Assembly: GCA_021209875.1 (NCBI GenBank) | Contig: JAGYVD010000010.1 | Span: forward strand, 558,001-622,000 | Direction of reading: 5' to 3' | Length of the DNA stretch: 64,000 nt | Source of the DNA: Rosellinia necatrix | Taxonomy: Eukaryota; Ascomycota; Sordariomycetes; Xylariales; Xylariaceae | Shown here: positions 12,214-25,234 of the stretch, in pieces | Layout: each line of letters begins with the position of its first letter | Position numbering within the stretch: the stretch's first letter is position 1 | Position numbers and translations under genes: made by a program | The notes under the pieces: generated by a model | Told to the model about the DNA's origin: nothing | The model's database searches: none | What the model saw: only the letters and a program-made list of their open reading frames with translations

Positions 12214-14037
12214 GTTGAGGGACGCGTGCTTGCCAACCGCCAAAGTGACAGATAGCTGCTACCCAAGCACCAGTGTTTGTGACCGACCGACGAACAGACG
12301 TGGCCCAACTCTTCACTACTCAACCCTCGAAACCCACGTGGGCAGTGCACGAAGCTCAAGGATATCCCGATAATCCAGCAATCCAGTTCGCTCCTATCCG
12401 GCTCGATCCTACTCGATCCTACGGTACGAAATAGCCAGCACCAGCAAAGGGAAGGGATACAATCAATCCACGCGCCCCAATCAAGCAACACAAGACGTAT
12501 TTCCGAGGTTTTGGTAAATGAACGGACCGGGTCTTAAGAGGCACAACACAATAAGTACGTGGGGTGAAATCAGAGGACGATCTAGACGTTTCTTAAATTA
12601 CTAAGAGCAGCGTGGGAAAACGAAAGAGGGGAGAACTCGGTCTGGCAAGGTCAGAAGTCGCAAGCAGGTGCCTGAGGTACAGACATCTGATGTTAAGTAT
12701 GCCGACAACACGCTGATAGGAGAAAGAGGCGAAACGCGGTGGTCATGTACCCTGCTTTGCTCCCCGTCATTTACCTGGAAAGCGCGTCTTAATTAATGAC
12801 AGGAGATGGGACGCGCCTGACCCCACAGTCGTTTAATTGATATACATTTAAGAGGGAGTATGCGCCTCCTTAACAACTTTTACCTCTTTTAGCGAATAAC
12901 ACCCCTATAAGTTAATATGTTTAGGTGTAGTAGCCTAGTAAGTACAGTACGCAAGCGCATTCCAAGGTTCTCATTTCTCATTGATTTCCAACCTTGAAGC
13001 TCAATAGATGCTGCGAAATCGCACCTACTATACGCCACAGATGAACGAAATCGGCAATGCCGCCGAGCCAGGCTCGGATATGATATTGTCGGCCCTGTAG
13101 ACTACGACTTCGTGTTCATTAACCAGCGGGAGCAACTCGAAACCTGTAGTGTCCGATGAGCAGTTCACCCGCCCTATTCAAAGAAGCTGACCTAAAGCCA
13201 CTACTCCCATCATCATCATCATCAAGCACCTCGGCAAACACAACCAGCACCCAATCCCACATAGGGAGAGAGGCATTGATTATGGAATTCAAAGGTATCT
13301 AATTCGACCACCGGCGTCCCCACACGAATTACGCGTTTCGAAAACAGCTCAACGGCAGAATAGCAACAAGATAGCTAAGGACATACCTAAATAATAATGA
13401 CCAATGTCGAGATTCTGCCCCCAATCTACGACATGTCATTTATACTCCAGGATGCTACAGACGGGTTCATGTATAAGGTATTAGGTGTGTGCTCTCATTC
13501 TCTCATGGCGAGCTCTCGTTATGAGAGCAGTTTATGAGAGACCGGTTAAACCCACCGTCGTCAGTTATATGAAAATATGAGTTGTTCTAACAATCAAGGC
13601 ACATGATGCACACTTACACACGCATTCGGTCCCCTTCCCCCCAACTCCTCTTTTCTTTCCTTGCTGCCGGATGGACAATGTGTGAGTTTAGTGCGCGGTA
13701 TCTTCTTTTCTTCGCTCGCAAACGTTCACCGCGAACAAAGAGTATGACTTCCATCAACATGGACAAAGGCTGCATATCCGAAACCGATCCCCCAAGATAC
13801 CCGGTCTAGGCATCTAGGAACATATGTTTTGCTCATGTTCATTCTCATTGTCGTATACTCTTAAAACTTTACCCACGCCTCGTGGACTGTCAAAAACGAA
13901 TATGATTTCTTTGAATTCTCACCTGTCATAGTGACCGTGTAGTTGGTATCCAACGCAGTTTTCCATACAACACTCAGACCTCATCGCTATCATTCGCTCT
14001 CTAATCTCGCACAACGCCCCAATTTCATGAGTTAGAA
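12214..14037. other. Intergenic, between divergent MSH6 and an orphan gene
   Basis: Contains the MSH6 promoter and the upstream region of the orphan at 14038. A short CAT repeat lies near 13211-13223. Small open frames here have no recognisable similarity. No RNA gene is seen. Confidence 0.45.
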
Positions 14038-15537
14038 ATGACGTCCTCAACCAAAGGCAAAGAGAAAGTGACGGCGTCTAATACACAATTGCCTACGCCG
14101 GAGTCAAAAAAGACGTCCCCTACCGAGGGCCCCAGGCCTTCTCTTGACGCCTCGAAGGATGGCCAGCCCAAACCCCCGTCTACCAGCAGTCCTCTGCTCC
14201 CCAAGTCCACGGGCCGCCCGAGCGCCCTCGGCCCGCCGCCTTTCCCGGAGTTGGAGGCGTTCCCGGCGACCGTGGGGGCGTCCTCGGCGACTGTGCCCAG
14301 GCCGCCCAAGAGGCCGGCCGAGTATGCCCTCCGCATGAACCATGGGTGGACGGTATCCGACGGGACCTTCGACCCCATCCCGCAAGACAAGAGGCGCAAA
14401 CGAGACGTCCCGTACCCGAGCTTCGTGAACCACACCTATCGCTCGATGAGCGGCCTCTCGAGCCTCCAGCTTTCCCGCGACGCCCCCGTGTCGTTGTGCG
14501 CCATGGACATCGCGTGCGATCACCTGTGGAAGTGCATGCCGGCAGCGACCCGTAGATACTTGCATGTCGCCCCCCCGAACGGCCCGGCGCTCTGGAGCGC
14601 CAACGACGAAGTTCGAAACGCCATGTACAAGAAGATGGACGACAAGGTTTATCAAGTGCCTACGGGAAAGGGCGCCGATGATTCCGAGTACAGGTTCTAC
14701 TCCGAGTTGAAGAAACGGCCGTGGATCATCTGGCCGTTGTGGGTAGAAGACGAATGGGGCAGTGACTACGTGACCGTCATATGGCACTCACGGGCCACTA
14801 CTCAGCAGAAAAGCCTCTTCGACAAGCTCGTGGTGTATGCTATTGTCGATCCTCGACGTTCTCCCGATCCCGATAACGACCAACGACATCCACCGATCAA
14901 AGACCGACAGGACCGAATCGAGAAGCGTCTTCTCGAATTTTGGGGTAAGGTCGGCTTCGACGTACAGAACGCCAAAGCTCTGGATATACTGTGCAGCCCT
15001 ATGCCGCTTAATGAGGCGACATCTGGGGAACGCTGTTTCGCCGCGGTCAAAGCCCTTATCAAGCAGCGTGAGTCCACCCAAAGCCCCTTTTCTCCAAGTT
15101 AGCCCTCCGCCAGAGCCCGACGGTTATATATTGGGGTCCTGTGTTCCTGAAATCCCTTCGGTATTTAATATGAGCCAACCGACGAGCAGCTAAAGTAATG
15201 TGTTATAGTTATTGATTGGTATACCTCGGGAATGAAATATGACCATAACACTACCCTCAAGAGTATGTCGCAGTGGGTCAACCCTTTTCAGGAAAGGATC
15301 GAGATGACGGGCATCAACGCATGGATACTCATGGCTGCTCTGGATTATAATGCACGTATATCGGTAGAGGCTATCCTTCCCAACACGCGGGTCGAGGTGT
15401 CATCGAACGGTAGGAAGAAGTACCTATACCCTTACGACCTCGCCGGCCCATATGACGAGCCACCCATCGCTCCCCACGACTACTTTCTCCCGCCGACCCC
15501 AAAGAAGCCCAGATATTTTGGGGGCCTTATCAAATAA
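14038..15537 (+). CDS. Orphan protein, two exons, unknown function
   Basis: I do not recognise this protein. Two exons, 14038-15067 and 15209-15537, join through a GTGAGT donor and a TATAG acceptor (141-nt intron) and give 452 residues. The junction restores a smooth reading (ALIKQ then LIDWYTSGMKYD), which supports a real spliced gene. Residues 1-100 are Pro/Ser/Lys-rich and probably disordered. The rest is globular, with Trp-rich segments (PWIIWPLWVEDEWGSD) and a conserved-looking stretch VVYAIVDPRR. There is no signal peptide or membrane segment. The W-rich core with a following V-Y-AIVDPRR strand slightly recalls Ulp1-like or effector-like fungal orphans, but I see no catalytic triad and make no functional claim. 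It borders a 6.8-kb gene desert. Confidence 0.7.
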
Positions 15538-16145
15538 TGAAGCGAGCTACAGACACAGCACCCGTTCAGAGATATTAGTAGTTGTAGACCAATGCATGTG
15601 CTTGACATCAGTTTTATTATCACGCCACCATGCAAGTTCTACTTGTAGCATTGTACTGAACATGTAAATATTATGCCCTCAACCACTTGCTATCTCTAGT
15701 GCATGTAACAATGACTACCTGGCAAACACCATGGTCTCACCTGCTTGGATGTTGTACGAACCGTGGAGACCGGATGATCTGTCAAATAAACGAGTTCAGG
15801 CACGACTCTCGATAGGGCCCCCCGAGCAGTGTACCACCTCCCACATCTGTCGGAATATAGAGGAGAATAGGACCATCTCGGTCTGCGATACTTGCCTAAT
15901 TCAGTTGTGTAGCAGGGTTTCAGATGGCACCGATCCAAGTCAAGCAATAATCAATACTATCAAGCCTGACTCCCCTTCGTTTTTTTTTAAAACTTGCCCC
16001 TTTGCCAATGTTTTAGAATTCTCAATCATATCTAGATTGCATCCGATGAGATTAATCTCACGGTTGCTCATTACCACAATTGAGACAGTGGCGGAACCAA
16101 AAAAAAAAAAAATTAGCTTTTTTTCAGGTCGGCTGGCCCGTCACA

Positions 16146-16166
16146 GCGCGCGCGCGCGCGTGCGCG
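16146..16166. repeat. (GC)n dinucleotide run
   Basis: Alternating purine-pyrimidine GCGC tract with one interruption, followed by repeated GGCAC units; able in principle to adopt Z-DNA. Confidence 0.8.
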
Positions 16167-17035
16167 GCACGGCACGGCAGGCGTGTCTCCCTCACGGATC
16201 GGGCACCAGCCACGAGGGCTGGATCTAACCTGCGGTGTCACGCACGACGCGGCGGGCACCGGCTCGCGACCTGGGTGGCGTAGATCGGCCATGGTGGAAA
16301 CGTGTCCGTGCGACGGGGTGGAGGAAGCCTCATGCGGCCAGGGGGTTAGGGGTGGTTTGGGAGGGGGGACTCACTCACGGACTATGGAGACGACGGCGTG
16401 TCCAATGCACAGGGGGGGAAGGGGCGGGCGGTCGGTCGGTCTACACTACATGACGCGCGCAGGAGAGTGAGGGAGGAGGGCTTTTCGTTCGTAGATCGAC
16501 GGAGGGAAGCTCCGAGACTTTTTTTTTTTTCTAGGGTGAGTTCATCGCCACGTCGACGACGGGTGCCATGACGCCACAGGAGCACGACGGTCGAAGATTA
16601 CAAGATTCCAAGATATTTCCGCCATGCAAGCGTCGCACGAAAGTCGTGGGACAATACGTTTCTCCGTTTACCGAAAGAAAAAAAAAAAAAGCCACGGAAC
16701 ACCAACCGGAAAGGCCAAGTGCCGTGCGACCGACCCTCTCGATCAGAGTTCGATGCGAAGGGGGGTATACCTGACGAATAGGATTACCGTCTCTGAGGTC
16801 TGAGTATGCCGGAAGTGGCGCCATCGCTCTATACTCGATTGATACTTACATAACTCGCAGAGGCTTGTGACCAGGGCAATATTTTCTCAGCTTCTGGTTC
16901 ACTTGTATTGATTGGTGCCTCTATTCAATAGCTATCGGCCGTATTCCCCGTGACTCGTACTACGATGCTGAGCGTCTTGGTCACATGGGATAGGAAATGA
17001 CGTTTGAAGTGCTTGTTTAACTTGGTCGATTCGAT

Positions 17036-17077
17036 GTCGGTCGAGGTTTGTCGGTTGAGGTTTGTCGGTCGAGGTTC
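17036..17077. repeat. 14-bp tandem repeat, three copies
   Basis: Three adjacent copies of GTCGGTCGAGGTTT at 17036, 17050 and 17064, with one substitution in copy 2 and one at the end of copy 3. Confidence 0.9.
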
Positions 17078-17632
17078 AGGACCAGTCAGAAGTAGAGGGA
17101 GGGAGGGGCAAAAACGCCTTTTTCATCTTGGCGAACACCACGCCGCCGTTGACGAAAGGATGACCTGTTGATTCCCGTCTTACATCTGCTTCGTTAAAAA
17201 GGGAATTCCCCCATCACGAGCCCCGCGCTAGAGATCGAGGGAACGGTCGGGTGGCATACTCACTCACTATGGCCTTCTTCTCCGCACATCAGCCCTAGCG
17301 CTTAGTCCGCTTCTCGATATCACGTAGAAGGAAGAGGTAGGTATGGTGCGCCTGGTTCATGTCGGCGCCCGAGCCTATTATCATGCAAGAGCGGAGGGGA
17401 CCGTCGACATGATTGGCATCGTTCTAGAAGTCCGTGACCCCGCGTGACCGACGATGGCGAGGCTATACAATGTCTAACGTCAAGGATGGCCGGGGAGGGG
17501 GAAAGGGGGGGTAGGGGGGAGATTCTCGGGAGGGTGTGAAGAAGCGAGAAGTGGAGGAGATGCCCGGTCGTCAGATCTAGGGCAAGGCTGCATTTCTGCG
17601 GTGAGACTGTAATATGTAGCCGTCAAGCTTAC

Positions 17633-17652
17633 AAGCAAGCAAGCAAGCAAGC
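17633..17652. repeat. (AAGC)5 microsatellite
   Basis: Five perfect AAGC units. Confidence 0.9.
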
Positions 17653-17867
17653 ACACACCCGCCAGACCGCCCATGTGCGTGCCAAGTCGCCGGCAACTGC
17701 GGTCGCGCCATGTCAGGCCGATTGCATAGACATTAGCGAGCTCGTATAAGATGGATGCACTTGTCTTGCTGCCTGCTTATGCTTCATTTCACATGACGGC
17801 GCAGCGCGCGTTGTAATTTTATCATCCCAAACCAGGCGCTCCTTTTAGGTCGGCAGCGTTCAACATC

Positions 17868-17895
17868 CAGCATTCAGCATTCAGCATTCAGCATT
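17868..17895. repeat. (CAGCATT)4 tandem repeat
   Basis: Four perfect 7-bp units, preceded by a degenerate unit (CAACATC). Confidence 0.9.
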
Positions 17896-20800
17896 GAGTG
17901 TGGAAGGTGAATGGCGGGCGAGAAGAGCTCAGGACTGTTAGGTAGTTCATATGTAGCACGCCGAGCACTGCATCTCCCCCTAGTCCCTTTTTAAAAATTC
18001 AAAAAAGTTCCAGTGGCTAGTACGACGTCTGGCGTGGTTCATTTTTATGAAGGTGCGTTTGCGAATGGGGTCCTCGATCTTCTAGATCTGGCCCTATTTC
18101 GTTGTGACATGAGTGCTGCTCTACTCAACATTTCGGCTACGCAGGATGCAACCTCGCGTAGATGGTCGTCCATTCTATATTATCTCATCGTAGTAATTCA
18201 ATAGTAATTCAGCCGGGCTAGCATATGGCCTGGGTTCCCTTCGAGTCGGCCGATATTTTGGAGCTGGTACGGAATTCATCGGCGCCTCAGCCAATCGCGC
18301 TCCCTCGGTATCGTGATGACATACGATGGAGAAGTTTGGCGTTCGGCTTCTATACAAGACTGAATACGACAATCTGATAGGCGTGATAGGGTAATGGCGC
18401 CGATACCCGGCCGGGATAGGTAGCCGGACTTCATCGGACTCCGCGGCAGCTAAGCCAGATAGATGCTTTCTTATTGGTGACTATGTCGCGCTCTCTTACA
18501 CTACTCAAGGTACGCCTCGTATTGTGATATCATTCCATGCATGTGTGAACGACAGCATCCAACTCTCCATGACCTCATCGTCAGCACCTGTGCTACTCCT
18601 CCGGTGCCATACTAGAGCCCAACTTCTTCAGACAAGTTCCTGGCGTGACCATGGCACATTTCCCTTCCGGACCCTGGCGCTCGTGAGCTGTAGTGTAAGA
18701 GGGGAGATCAGGTCAGACGAGTGCGCTTGTACACTAGAAGAATGCTTGCTCCTTGGCTTAATATATCTGTTCAAGGCAGTTCTCACCACCGAGGATGCAA
18801 GCGACCGTTGAGGTTTCCGGTTTCACGGCGCAAAACACACAAAGATGACAGACCTACGTCATACAGAGAGATGGGATACTGGGCGTGGACGGCACTATAT
18901 CGAGTTAGTAGCTACTGTACTTGTAGTTCAAGTTGACTCTCAGGTACGATAATGAGCGCTTAGATAGTACGTGGTTTCTCGTGTATGCTGCTTAAATTCA
19001 CGTTAGATACCTACCTATAGTTAGTGATCACTAGGTAGCTACGGTCTGTTAGTCGCCTATGCTAGGTTTAGTGGGTAGAGTCTCGGCGAATGAGGTCAGA
19101 GGAACGCGGCGATCTTCGTTCTGTCCCCCACCACCCGGCGCTCTGTATACTACCCTACACGACATCAAAGGGGCGAACTGGTATAGCCGCCCATGGACGT
19201 GGGCTCCTTGTTTCCGGCCCACATACCGACACGTCGGAAATGGAGGTGAGGAGCCAGCCAATGGCTCTCGGGTAAGTTCCAGTGTAAGTGTCAAAAACAG
19301 CAAAACTGGGATGAAGGCGCACCAAGGGAGTAGAAAACCGGCAGCTTGCGCCACGAAAAGTGGCATGTCCTCTGTTATCTGCTTGTAGCAGGCGGATTAC
19401 CATCTACACAAATGTCATACCACTGGCGAAGGTGACGGCGACTCAGAAGTGGTTTTATTATTATTATTATTATTATTTTATTTATTTGTTTGTTTATTTT
19501 TTTTGTTTATTTTTTTTTTCCCCACAGGCGACCAGGCGAGATGATAATCTTGGAAGGACTTCTTGCTGATGGAAGTGAATCCTGGCATGAAGTGGTGTTC
19601 TTTTTCTGAGTACGCCGAGTTACGTCTGACGCAGATATTCGGCCTCATAAACCGTATCATCCGCGCAGGAAGCGAGCCTCGCCCGAGGAGTGCTCGATGG
19701 ATTCATGGCGGATGGTGAAGAATACCTATACACATTCAAGTACGAAGTTACAGCATAGCTGTTCGATTCGGCTGACTCGTCGATTTAGACTCGTATCGAG
19801 GAGATTGAAGGACAGCAGGGCTCGAACAAGCTGAGATGATCAAACCCAGATTTGGCTGACGAGAGCCACAGGTGGTTGGCCTCTCATTGGGCCAAGTCAT
19901 GGAACCAAGCTACCTAGCTCTGTACACTACACTACCTAGGTACGCTTAAAAAGCCGACTTTCGCCAACCCAGCACGCTATTTGCTAATGGTCAGCGTTGC
20001 GACCAGGGGGGGTGACAGACAGTCCCGGCTTGCCTTGCCCTGGCGTGCCCTGGTCTGCCCTGGAGCCCACGCCAAACCGTTCTCTCAGCTAGCCTGTCTA
20101 GCCTATCTAAGTACCTACCAAACCTAGATAGGCACTGACTGATAACGGAGTCCTACGCTGGAGCTACGCTAGACCGACCGACTGACCGTGTTTTTCTTTG
20201 TTGGTGCATGTAATTCGATCGAACACCGAAGCCACGAAGCCACTACTAATATCTATATGCACGCTGTGATGAGCCTTACCCCGCTATTCCATGTGCCGAG
20301 TACAAAAGAAAAAGAGGAACAAAGAGAGAGAAAAAACCAAAAAACAAAAAGGAATAGGCGCGTAGAGATTACAAAAGAATCTACCTGGGTCACAATACAG
20401 TCTCACGTAGTGTACGATATGTACTTACACCATAGTCACTGCCTAACATTTGTAGTAGGTAATTGACACATAAATGCTTACGCCTACATAACCGGGACAT
20501 AAACTGGGTAGTTATTCTTAAAAAGTGCTTTGAGCTCGGAGAATAGCCAGATCAAGACATAAGCTTCGCGTGTGAGCAAACCCCAACCCGGACTAACAAC
20601 AAAGAGGAGTCAGGTGCACAGATAGGTGCGTAGTAGTAGTGTAGGTAGGTATGTTGGTACCCTCCCCTCCCTACAGGCAATGTATTTTTAACAACGGCGA
20701 AACGCTCTGTTCATGTGGCTACACACTACCAGAGTATACTGCGAGACACCGACTTGTCAATAACGTAGATCTCGACCAACAATGACTAGATACAGTCTCT

Positions 20801-22341
20801 GTAGATAGATAGTGTAGATACATATGTACACACGTACACGTACACTACATATGTACACTAGTATATTCACCTATAGTCGCATACATAATTGTGGTCGTAC
20901 CCCCTTAAACAGGTTTAGCCCATACGCAAACGCGTCGTAATTGGATCGCGGTGATGGGCGTCAAGGGGCGGAATTGGGGGATTGCATGAAAAGGTTACCC
21001 AGTCCAAGGCGCCGTATTATCCGCATTTGTATTAGGTAGCAAAACCAAACTCTTTGAAACTATGGCCAGCCCTCCTTACGGTGCGGTGCGTAGTGCACTA
21101 CTACTGCTAGCTGTTGGCATACTACACTACGTACGTACAAAGTAGTATATTGTGTAGTATATTAGTACCATAGTATTACAGTTCCATTAATGAATTGGTA
21201 TAGCATGTAACATCGAGGAGGAGTCAGTTAGATGAAAGATTGAAATAAAAATGATTCTAGCTCCTGTGATAGACTCTCTAGGCATGGCTACTACTACACT
21301 TACATACATATGTACATATGTATTTACATACACTCTTATAACGACAAGTACATGTAAGTCGTGTATCTACTACGGAGTGTCGACTATACCTCCCATAAAC
21401 AGCATCATGGTAGCCCTATCAGTACCTGAGCTGGTGCCCAAATCGGCCGGATGGGCCCAGTCAACGGCACCCGTTCTGGGAAATGAGCCATAACAGCACA
21501 GCCCCTACAGGGGGTGTTGGAGTGAAAGACTCAACCTGGCAGGTCGCCACGACCGGCACGACCAGCACACGTTACCACGCTGGGGCGCAGGAGCACAGTC
21601 GACCCATGTCCATCCGCGGCGGTGGACCGCCCAGTCAAGATCTAATTTAACTGTCCCCATCTCGCCCGTCTTGGTCTTTTCTCGATTCAGGAGCTAGCGT
21701 AAGGTCGTCTTGGCAAAACCCGGGTTTTTTTGCCCGAGACTCGTATCCTAAGCGGTTTGGGTTGGTTTAGTTTTTGTTCCCCCCTCTTGTCTGTCCTGTC
21801 CTGTCCTGTCTATCTGTCTGGTTGGCCGGTTGTCTTGTCTCTTAGTGCTGTATGTTAGTGTACACTACACTACTTCGTAGTTATGCTAGCCCCCCCCCTC
21901 CCTCCCCTCCCCTTCCCTTCGGCCCCTGTTCCTGTCGTGCCTCTCTCTTCTCTCTCGTGGGTCCCTTGCCCCATGGCCCTTTGTCTGTTCTGGGCGAGGC
22001 GAGTCCCACCTCCTGCAGCAGACCTGAAAAAGAAGGCTGCAGAGAACCAGCCCAGGTGGAAATGTGGAAATGCGGGATCGCGTGTTGGATCCTTTCTGGT
22101 ACCGGCGAGCCCCCTAAATTGTAATACGAAGTAAGGAATAAGCGCGAGCATTCCCGCAAGAAGCAGAATAAATACTGGCCAGGACCGTCCCCGGGAATTT
22201 GGATCGTCTTCCGCCTGGGTAGTTTATCGATCGCTACGTCAACTTGCCGCTTGCAATCACACCCTCCGTCCAGTTTGCCGTGTAAGCCAGCCTCTTCCTC
22301 ACACCCACCCCCCCCCCCTCCTCCTCGAACGATCGACGACC

Positions 22342-24025
22342 ATGAAGTTGTCCGTCGCTCTGTGCGCGTCCGCCGCGACCGCCGCCTCCCTGCCGGCCCA
22401 GCAGCCCCAGCACAATGAGGGCCTCCCGCTGCAGGAGTTCGGCCAGGTGAACTCGGTCTCCCAAGAGGAGGCCGAGCGCGGCTTCGACATGGCCTTCACC
22501 CTCAACCAGCGCGGCGAGATGGGCTGGCCGCTGTCGACATTCGGCGAGGTGCACCACGTCCAGCCCGAGGAGGCTGCCCAGCGCAAGGATCTAGGCGGGA
22601 ACAACTTCGGCGTCCTCCCCGTCTTCGGCCCCGGGCACGAGTCCAACCTGCAGTCGTGGTGGGACAAGATGAACCGCACATTCGGAAAGGAGTCCGGGCG
22701 TTTCCACGACAGGACCAAGCACAAGATTGGCGAGGCCATCCAGGAAGCCGCGGATGTCTTCGACCACGTCGACCCCAGCAACATCCTGAAAATAACGCTG
22801 GGGACCAGGGAGACGGAGGTAGAGTCGAGGGAAGCGGAGGTTGAGTCCAGGGCCACGGAGGTCGAGCCCAGGGACACGGGCGACTGCGCCAACCCCGCCG
22901 TCCGCTTCGAGTGGGATGACTATTCGGCCTCGGATAAGCTGGCCTTCGTCAACGCCATCAAGTGCCTGATCAACAAGCCGGCCTCGGGCAGGTTCAGCCC
23001 CTCGAAGAACCGATACGAGGACTTCGTCCGCCTGCACCAGAGCTACGCGCCCAACATCCACAGCAGGAGCACCAGCGTGCAGACGCACAAGTTCCTCCTA
23101 TGGCACCGCTACTACGTCTGGGCCTTCGAGCAGGTGCTCCGCGACGAGTGCGGCTTCAACCGGGCCATGCCTGTATGTAATCTGTTTATTTTCTTCTCAC
23201 CCTTGTCCTGGTTACGCCATCTCGCTCGGCATTGATCTGTCTCGATAAACCCCCTTGCCGCTCTCTAACCGAGGAACGGGCGTGCGCGCTGACTATTCTT
23301 GGCAGTGGTGGGACGAGAAGAAGTGGGCGGGCAAGTTCGCCCAGGCCACCATCTTCACCACTCAATACTTCGGTACCCTGCCCGGCCCGACTGGCGGCCG
23401 CGGTACCTGCATTACCAATGGCGTAAGTGAATCCCAGCATGTGAAGCTCGTAATTGCCTTACTCACGCGTCCTCCTCCCCAGGCTTTCTCTGGTATCCAG
23501 TCCAACCTCGGACCCGGCCAGACCATCAACAACCCCCACTGTGTCCAGCGCGCCGTGAACGAGGGCGTCACGGCCCAGACCGGCATCGACTCGTACAATA
23601 CGTGCCTTGCCCGTAGCAACTACCCCGACTTCCACAGCTGCGTCGAATTCACGTAAGTCTAGGCTTTTGTCTCGTCAACTCCTAGCTGTAGGCTTCAGTG
23701 TTAACATAAAAAAAAAACCAGCTTCCACGCCCAGGGCCACAACGGCGTGGGCGCCACCATGGCCGACGCCATTGCCTCGCCCGGCGACCCGGCCTTTTTC
23801 ATGCACCACCTGTACGTCGACTACGTCTTCCGCAAGTGGCAGCTCGGCAGCCTCACGCGTCGCACCACCATCAGCGGCTGCGCCAGCAACGACGGCTGCC
23901 CGCCCCTGACGCTCGACACCGTCATCTACATGGGCGGCATCTGCGGCTCCAAGTGCCCCGATCTGCCCGTTCGCGATCTCATCCGCACCCTCCAGGGCCA
24001 GTTCTGTTATAAGTATAACTACTAA
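22342..24025 (+). CDS. Secreted short tyrosinase / catechol oxidase with repeat-bearing N-terminal region
   Basis: Type-3 copper enzyme expected to oxidise mono- or diphenols to quinones outside the cell. Four exons, 22342-23172, 23306-23422, 23483-23652 and 23722-24025, give 473 residues; all introns are GT-AG (133, 60 and 69 nt). A signal peptide is likely at residues 1-16. Residues 28-47 and 62-81 share a motif (PL..FG.V..V..EEA), and three 7-residue repeats (ETEVESR type) sit at about 156-177. The catalytic domain follows: CuA His in LHQSY (232) and THKFLLWHR (H249/H255, or H240), then PWWDE, the counterpart of the YWDE found in short fungal tyrosinases. CuB His lie in FHAQGHNGVG and FMHHLYVDY, and the end FCYKYNY is typical. 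The ~180-residue region before the copper domain is unusual for this subfamily. Next gene: an NmrA-like reductase on the same strand. Confidence 0.9.
22807..22869. repeat. In-gene 21-bp tandem repeat, three copies
   Basis: Copies start at 22807, 22828 and 22849 inside the tyrosinase first exon, with a partial fourth. They encode R-E-T-E-V-E-S-like heptads forming a charged linker ahead of the copper domain. Confidence 0.85.
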
Positions 24026-25234
24026 AAAAAAAGAAGAAAGAAAGGGAAAGAATAAAGAAGACGAGGGATATAAACTTCCTCCCACCGGCAGCGTGGTATC
24101 ACTCCTTCCCTCCCACTCTCCCTCCTCCCCGGGTTCTTGGAAATAAAAGAGCGAAACGAGCACGTAGAGGAAGAAAAAACCGAGCTCGCGCCCTCGCGAT
24201 AGAATGTCGCGTTTTCTTAACTATAATTCTTAATGATACCAGTCCGTTTGACCTTGGATCTTTTTCTATGTGTCCCCCGCCAGCTTGAGCCGGTATGCAC
24301 TTTTGTATATATTTTGAAAGATGCCCTGTTACGCAAATGTCATCTCATATACCAAATGTGTGATATTTGATTGGTCATTGTGTTCGCCGTACGCGGCTGA
24401 AAGCAGCAATTCACGAGTACTACTCTGGGTTCGTGGCATGTTGAACCATGTCGCATTCCGTTTACCCGATCTCTTTGTGACCCTGACAGTGTCTCGAGTA
24501 AGGGTTGACCATCAAACAAGCTTTGACTGAGGGACAATTACTCATCGAAAATAAGCATAATTTGAACCATGCTTGCTCACTGCGACACCGCCATCTGCAT
24601 CTGGCACCTCTCATGACGCCATATTGGCATCATGTTAGGAAATTCCACATTATTATATTGCTCCCTCTCCTTTTGACGTGCCATTTTCGGCCATGTGGGA
24701 TGGAAATTATTAAGACGTGCTCTTCAACGCAGCGGTTTTATTGGGTGCATGGGCCTTGTCGGTCTGATGTCGCTATCCCACATGCTGCCGAAGACGGCAC
24801 TTCGAGAAGGGATATAAGTCACGTCTTTTCCATGTCATAGCTTATCAATTGACCCGCCGCCTGCTGTGGCGCGGAAGCGTTTTTGCGGAGGCATTTCGCG
24901 GCAGCTTTTCCATTGTCGAGTACCACGCATCGTACGTCGGTTAACCACGTCGGCTGCAACGTCGGCCGGCAGAAATGGAAGATACATAAAAAGGGCTCGA
25001 GAGGCCAGCCAGACAGACTCTACAGCTCAAGCCCCCTTACCATCCATCAACTCAACACAGACAGACGGATAGACAGACAACCACGGGCGCTTAGGTTTAG
25101 CCAGGAGACTTTTGAACAAGAACTTTTGAACGGCACTCTTGCTATCACCACCAACACCATCACCACCACTACTACTACTACCACTACCACTACCATTACT
25201 ACTGTATTACCAATATTCGATACTTCGTTCCACC
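24026..25234. other. Intergenic, between tyrosinase and NmrA-like gene
   Basis: An A-rich 3' flank follows the tyrosinase stop. The leader of the next gene contains ACC/ACT triplet repeats (about 25150-25200). No gene or RNA is seen between. Confidence 0.5.

Larger units (their letters stand above)
15538..22341. other. Gene-poor region with small tandem repeats
   Basis: No gene can be supported over about 6.8 kb. Short open frames on both strands are low-complexity or chance. The region has a GC dinucleotide run (about 16146-16166), a 14-bp repeat (17036-17077), an AAGC repeat (17633-17652), a 7-bp CAGCATT repeat (17868-17895), a TTA repeat (about 19457-19478) and repeated TACCTAGGTA-like palindromes (near 19012 and 19930). 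Several ACACTAC / TAGTGTAG inverted words occur between 19920 and 21200. The last ~600 bp is the CT-rich promoter of the tyrosinase gene, with an AATAAATACT element near 22167. Confidence 0.5.

Noticed and set aside
17480..17674. Small secreted-looking protein on the minus strand
   Set aside because: Its hydrophobic leader is a translation of the AAGC microsatellite, and the rest is low complexity.
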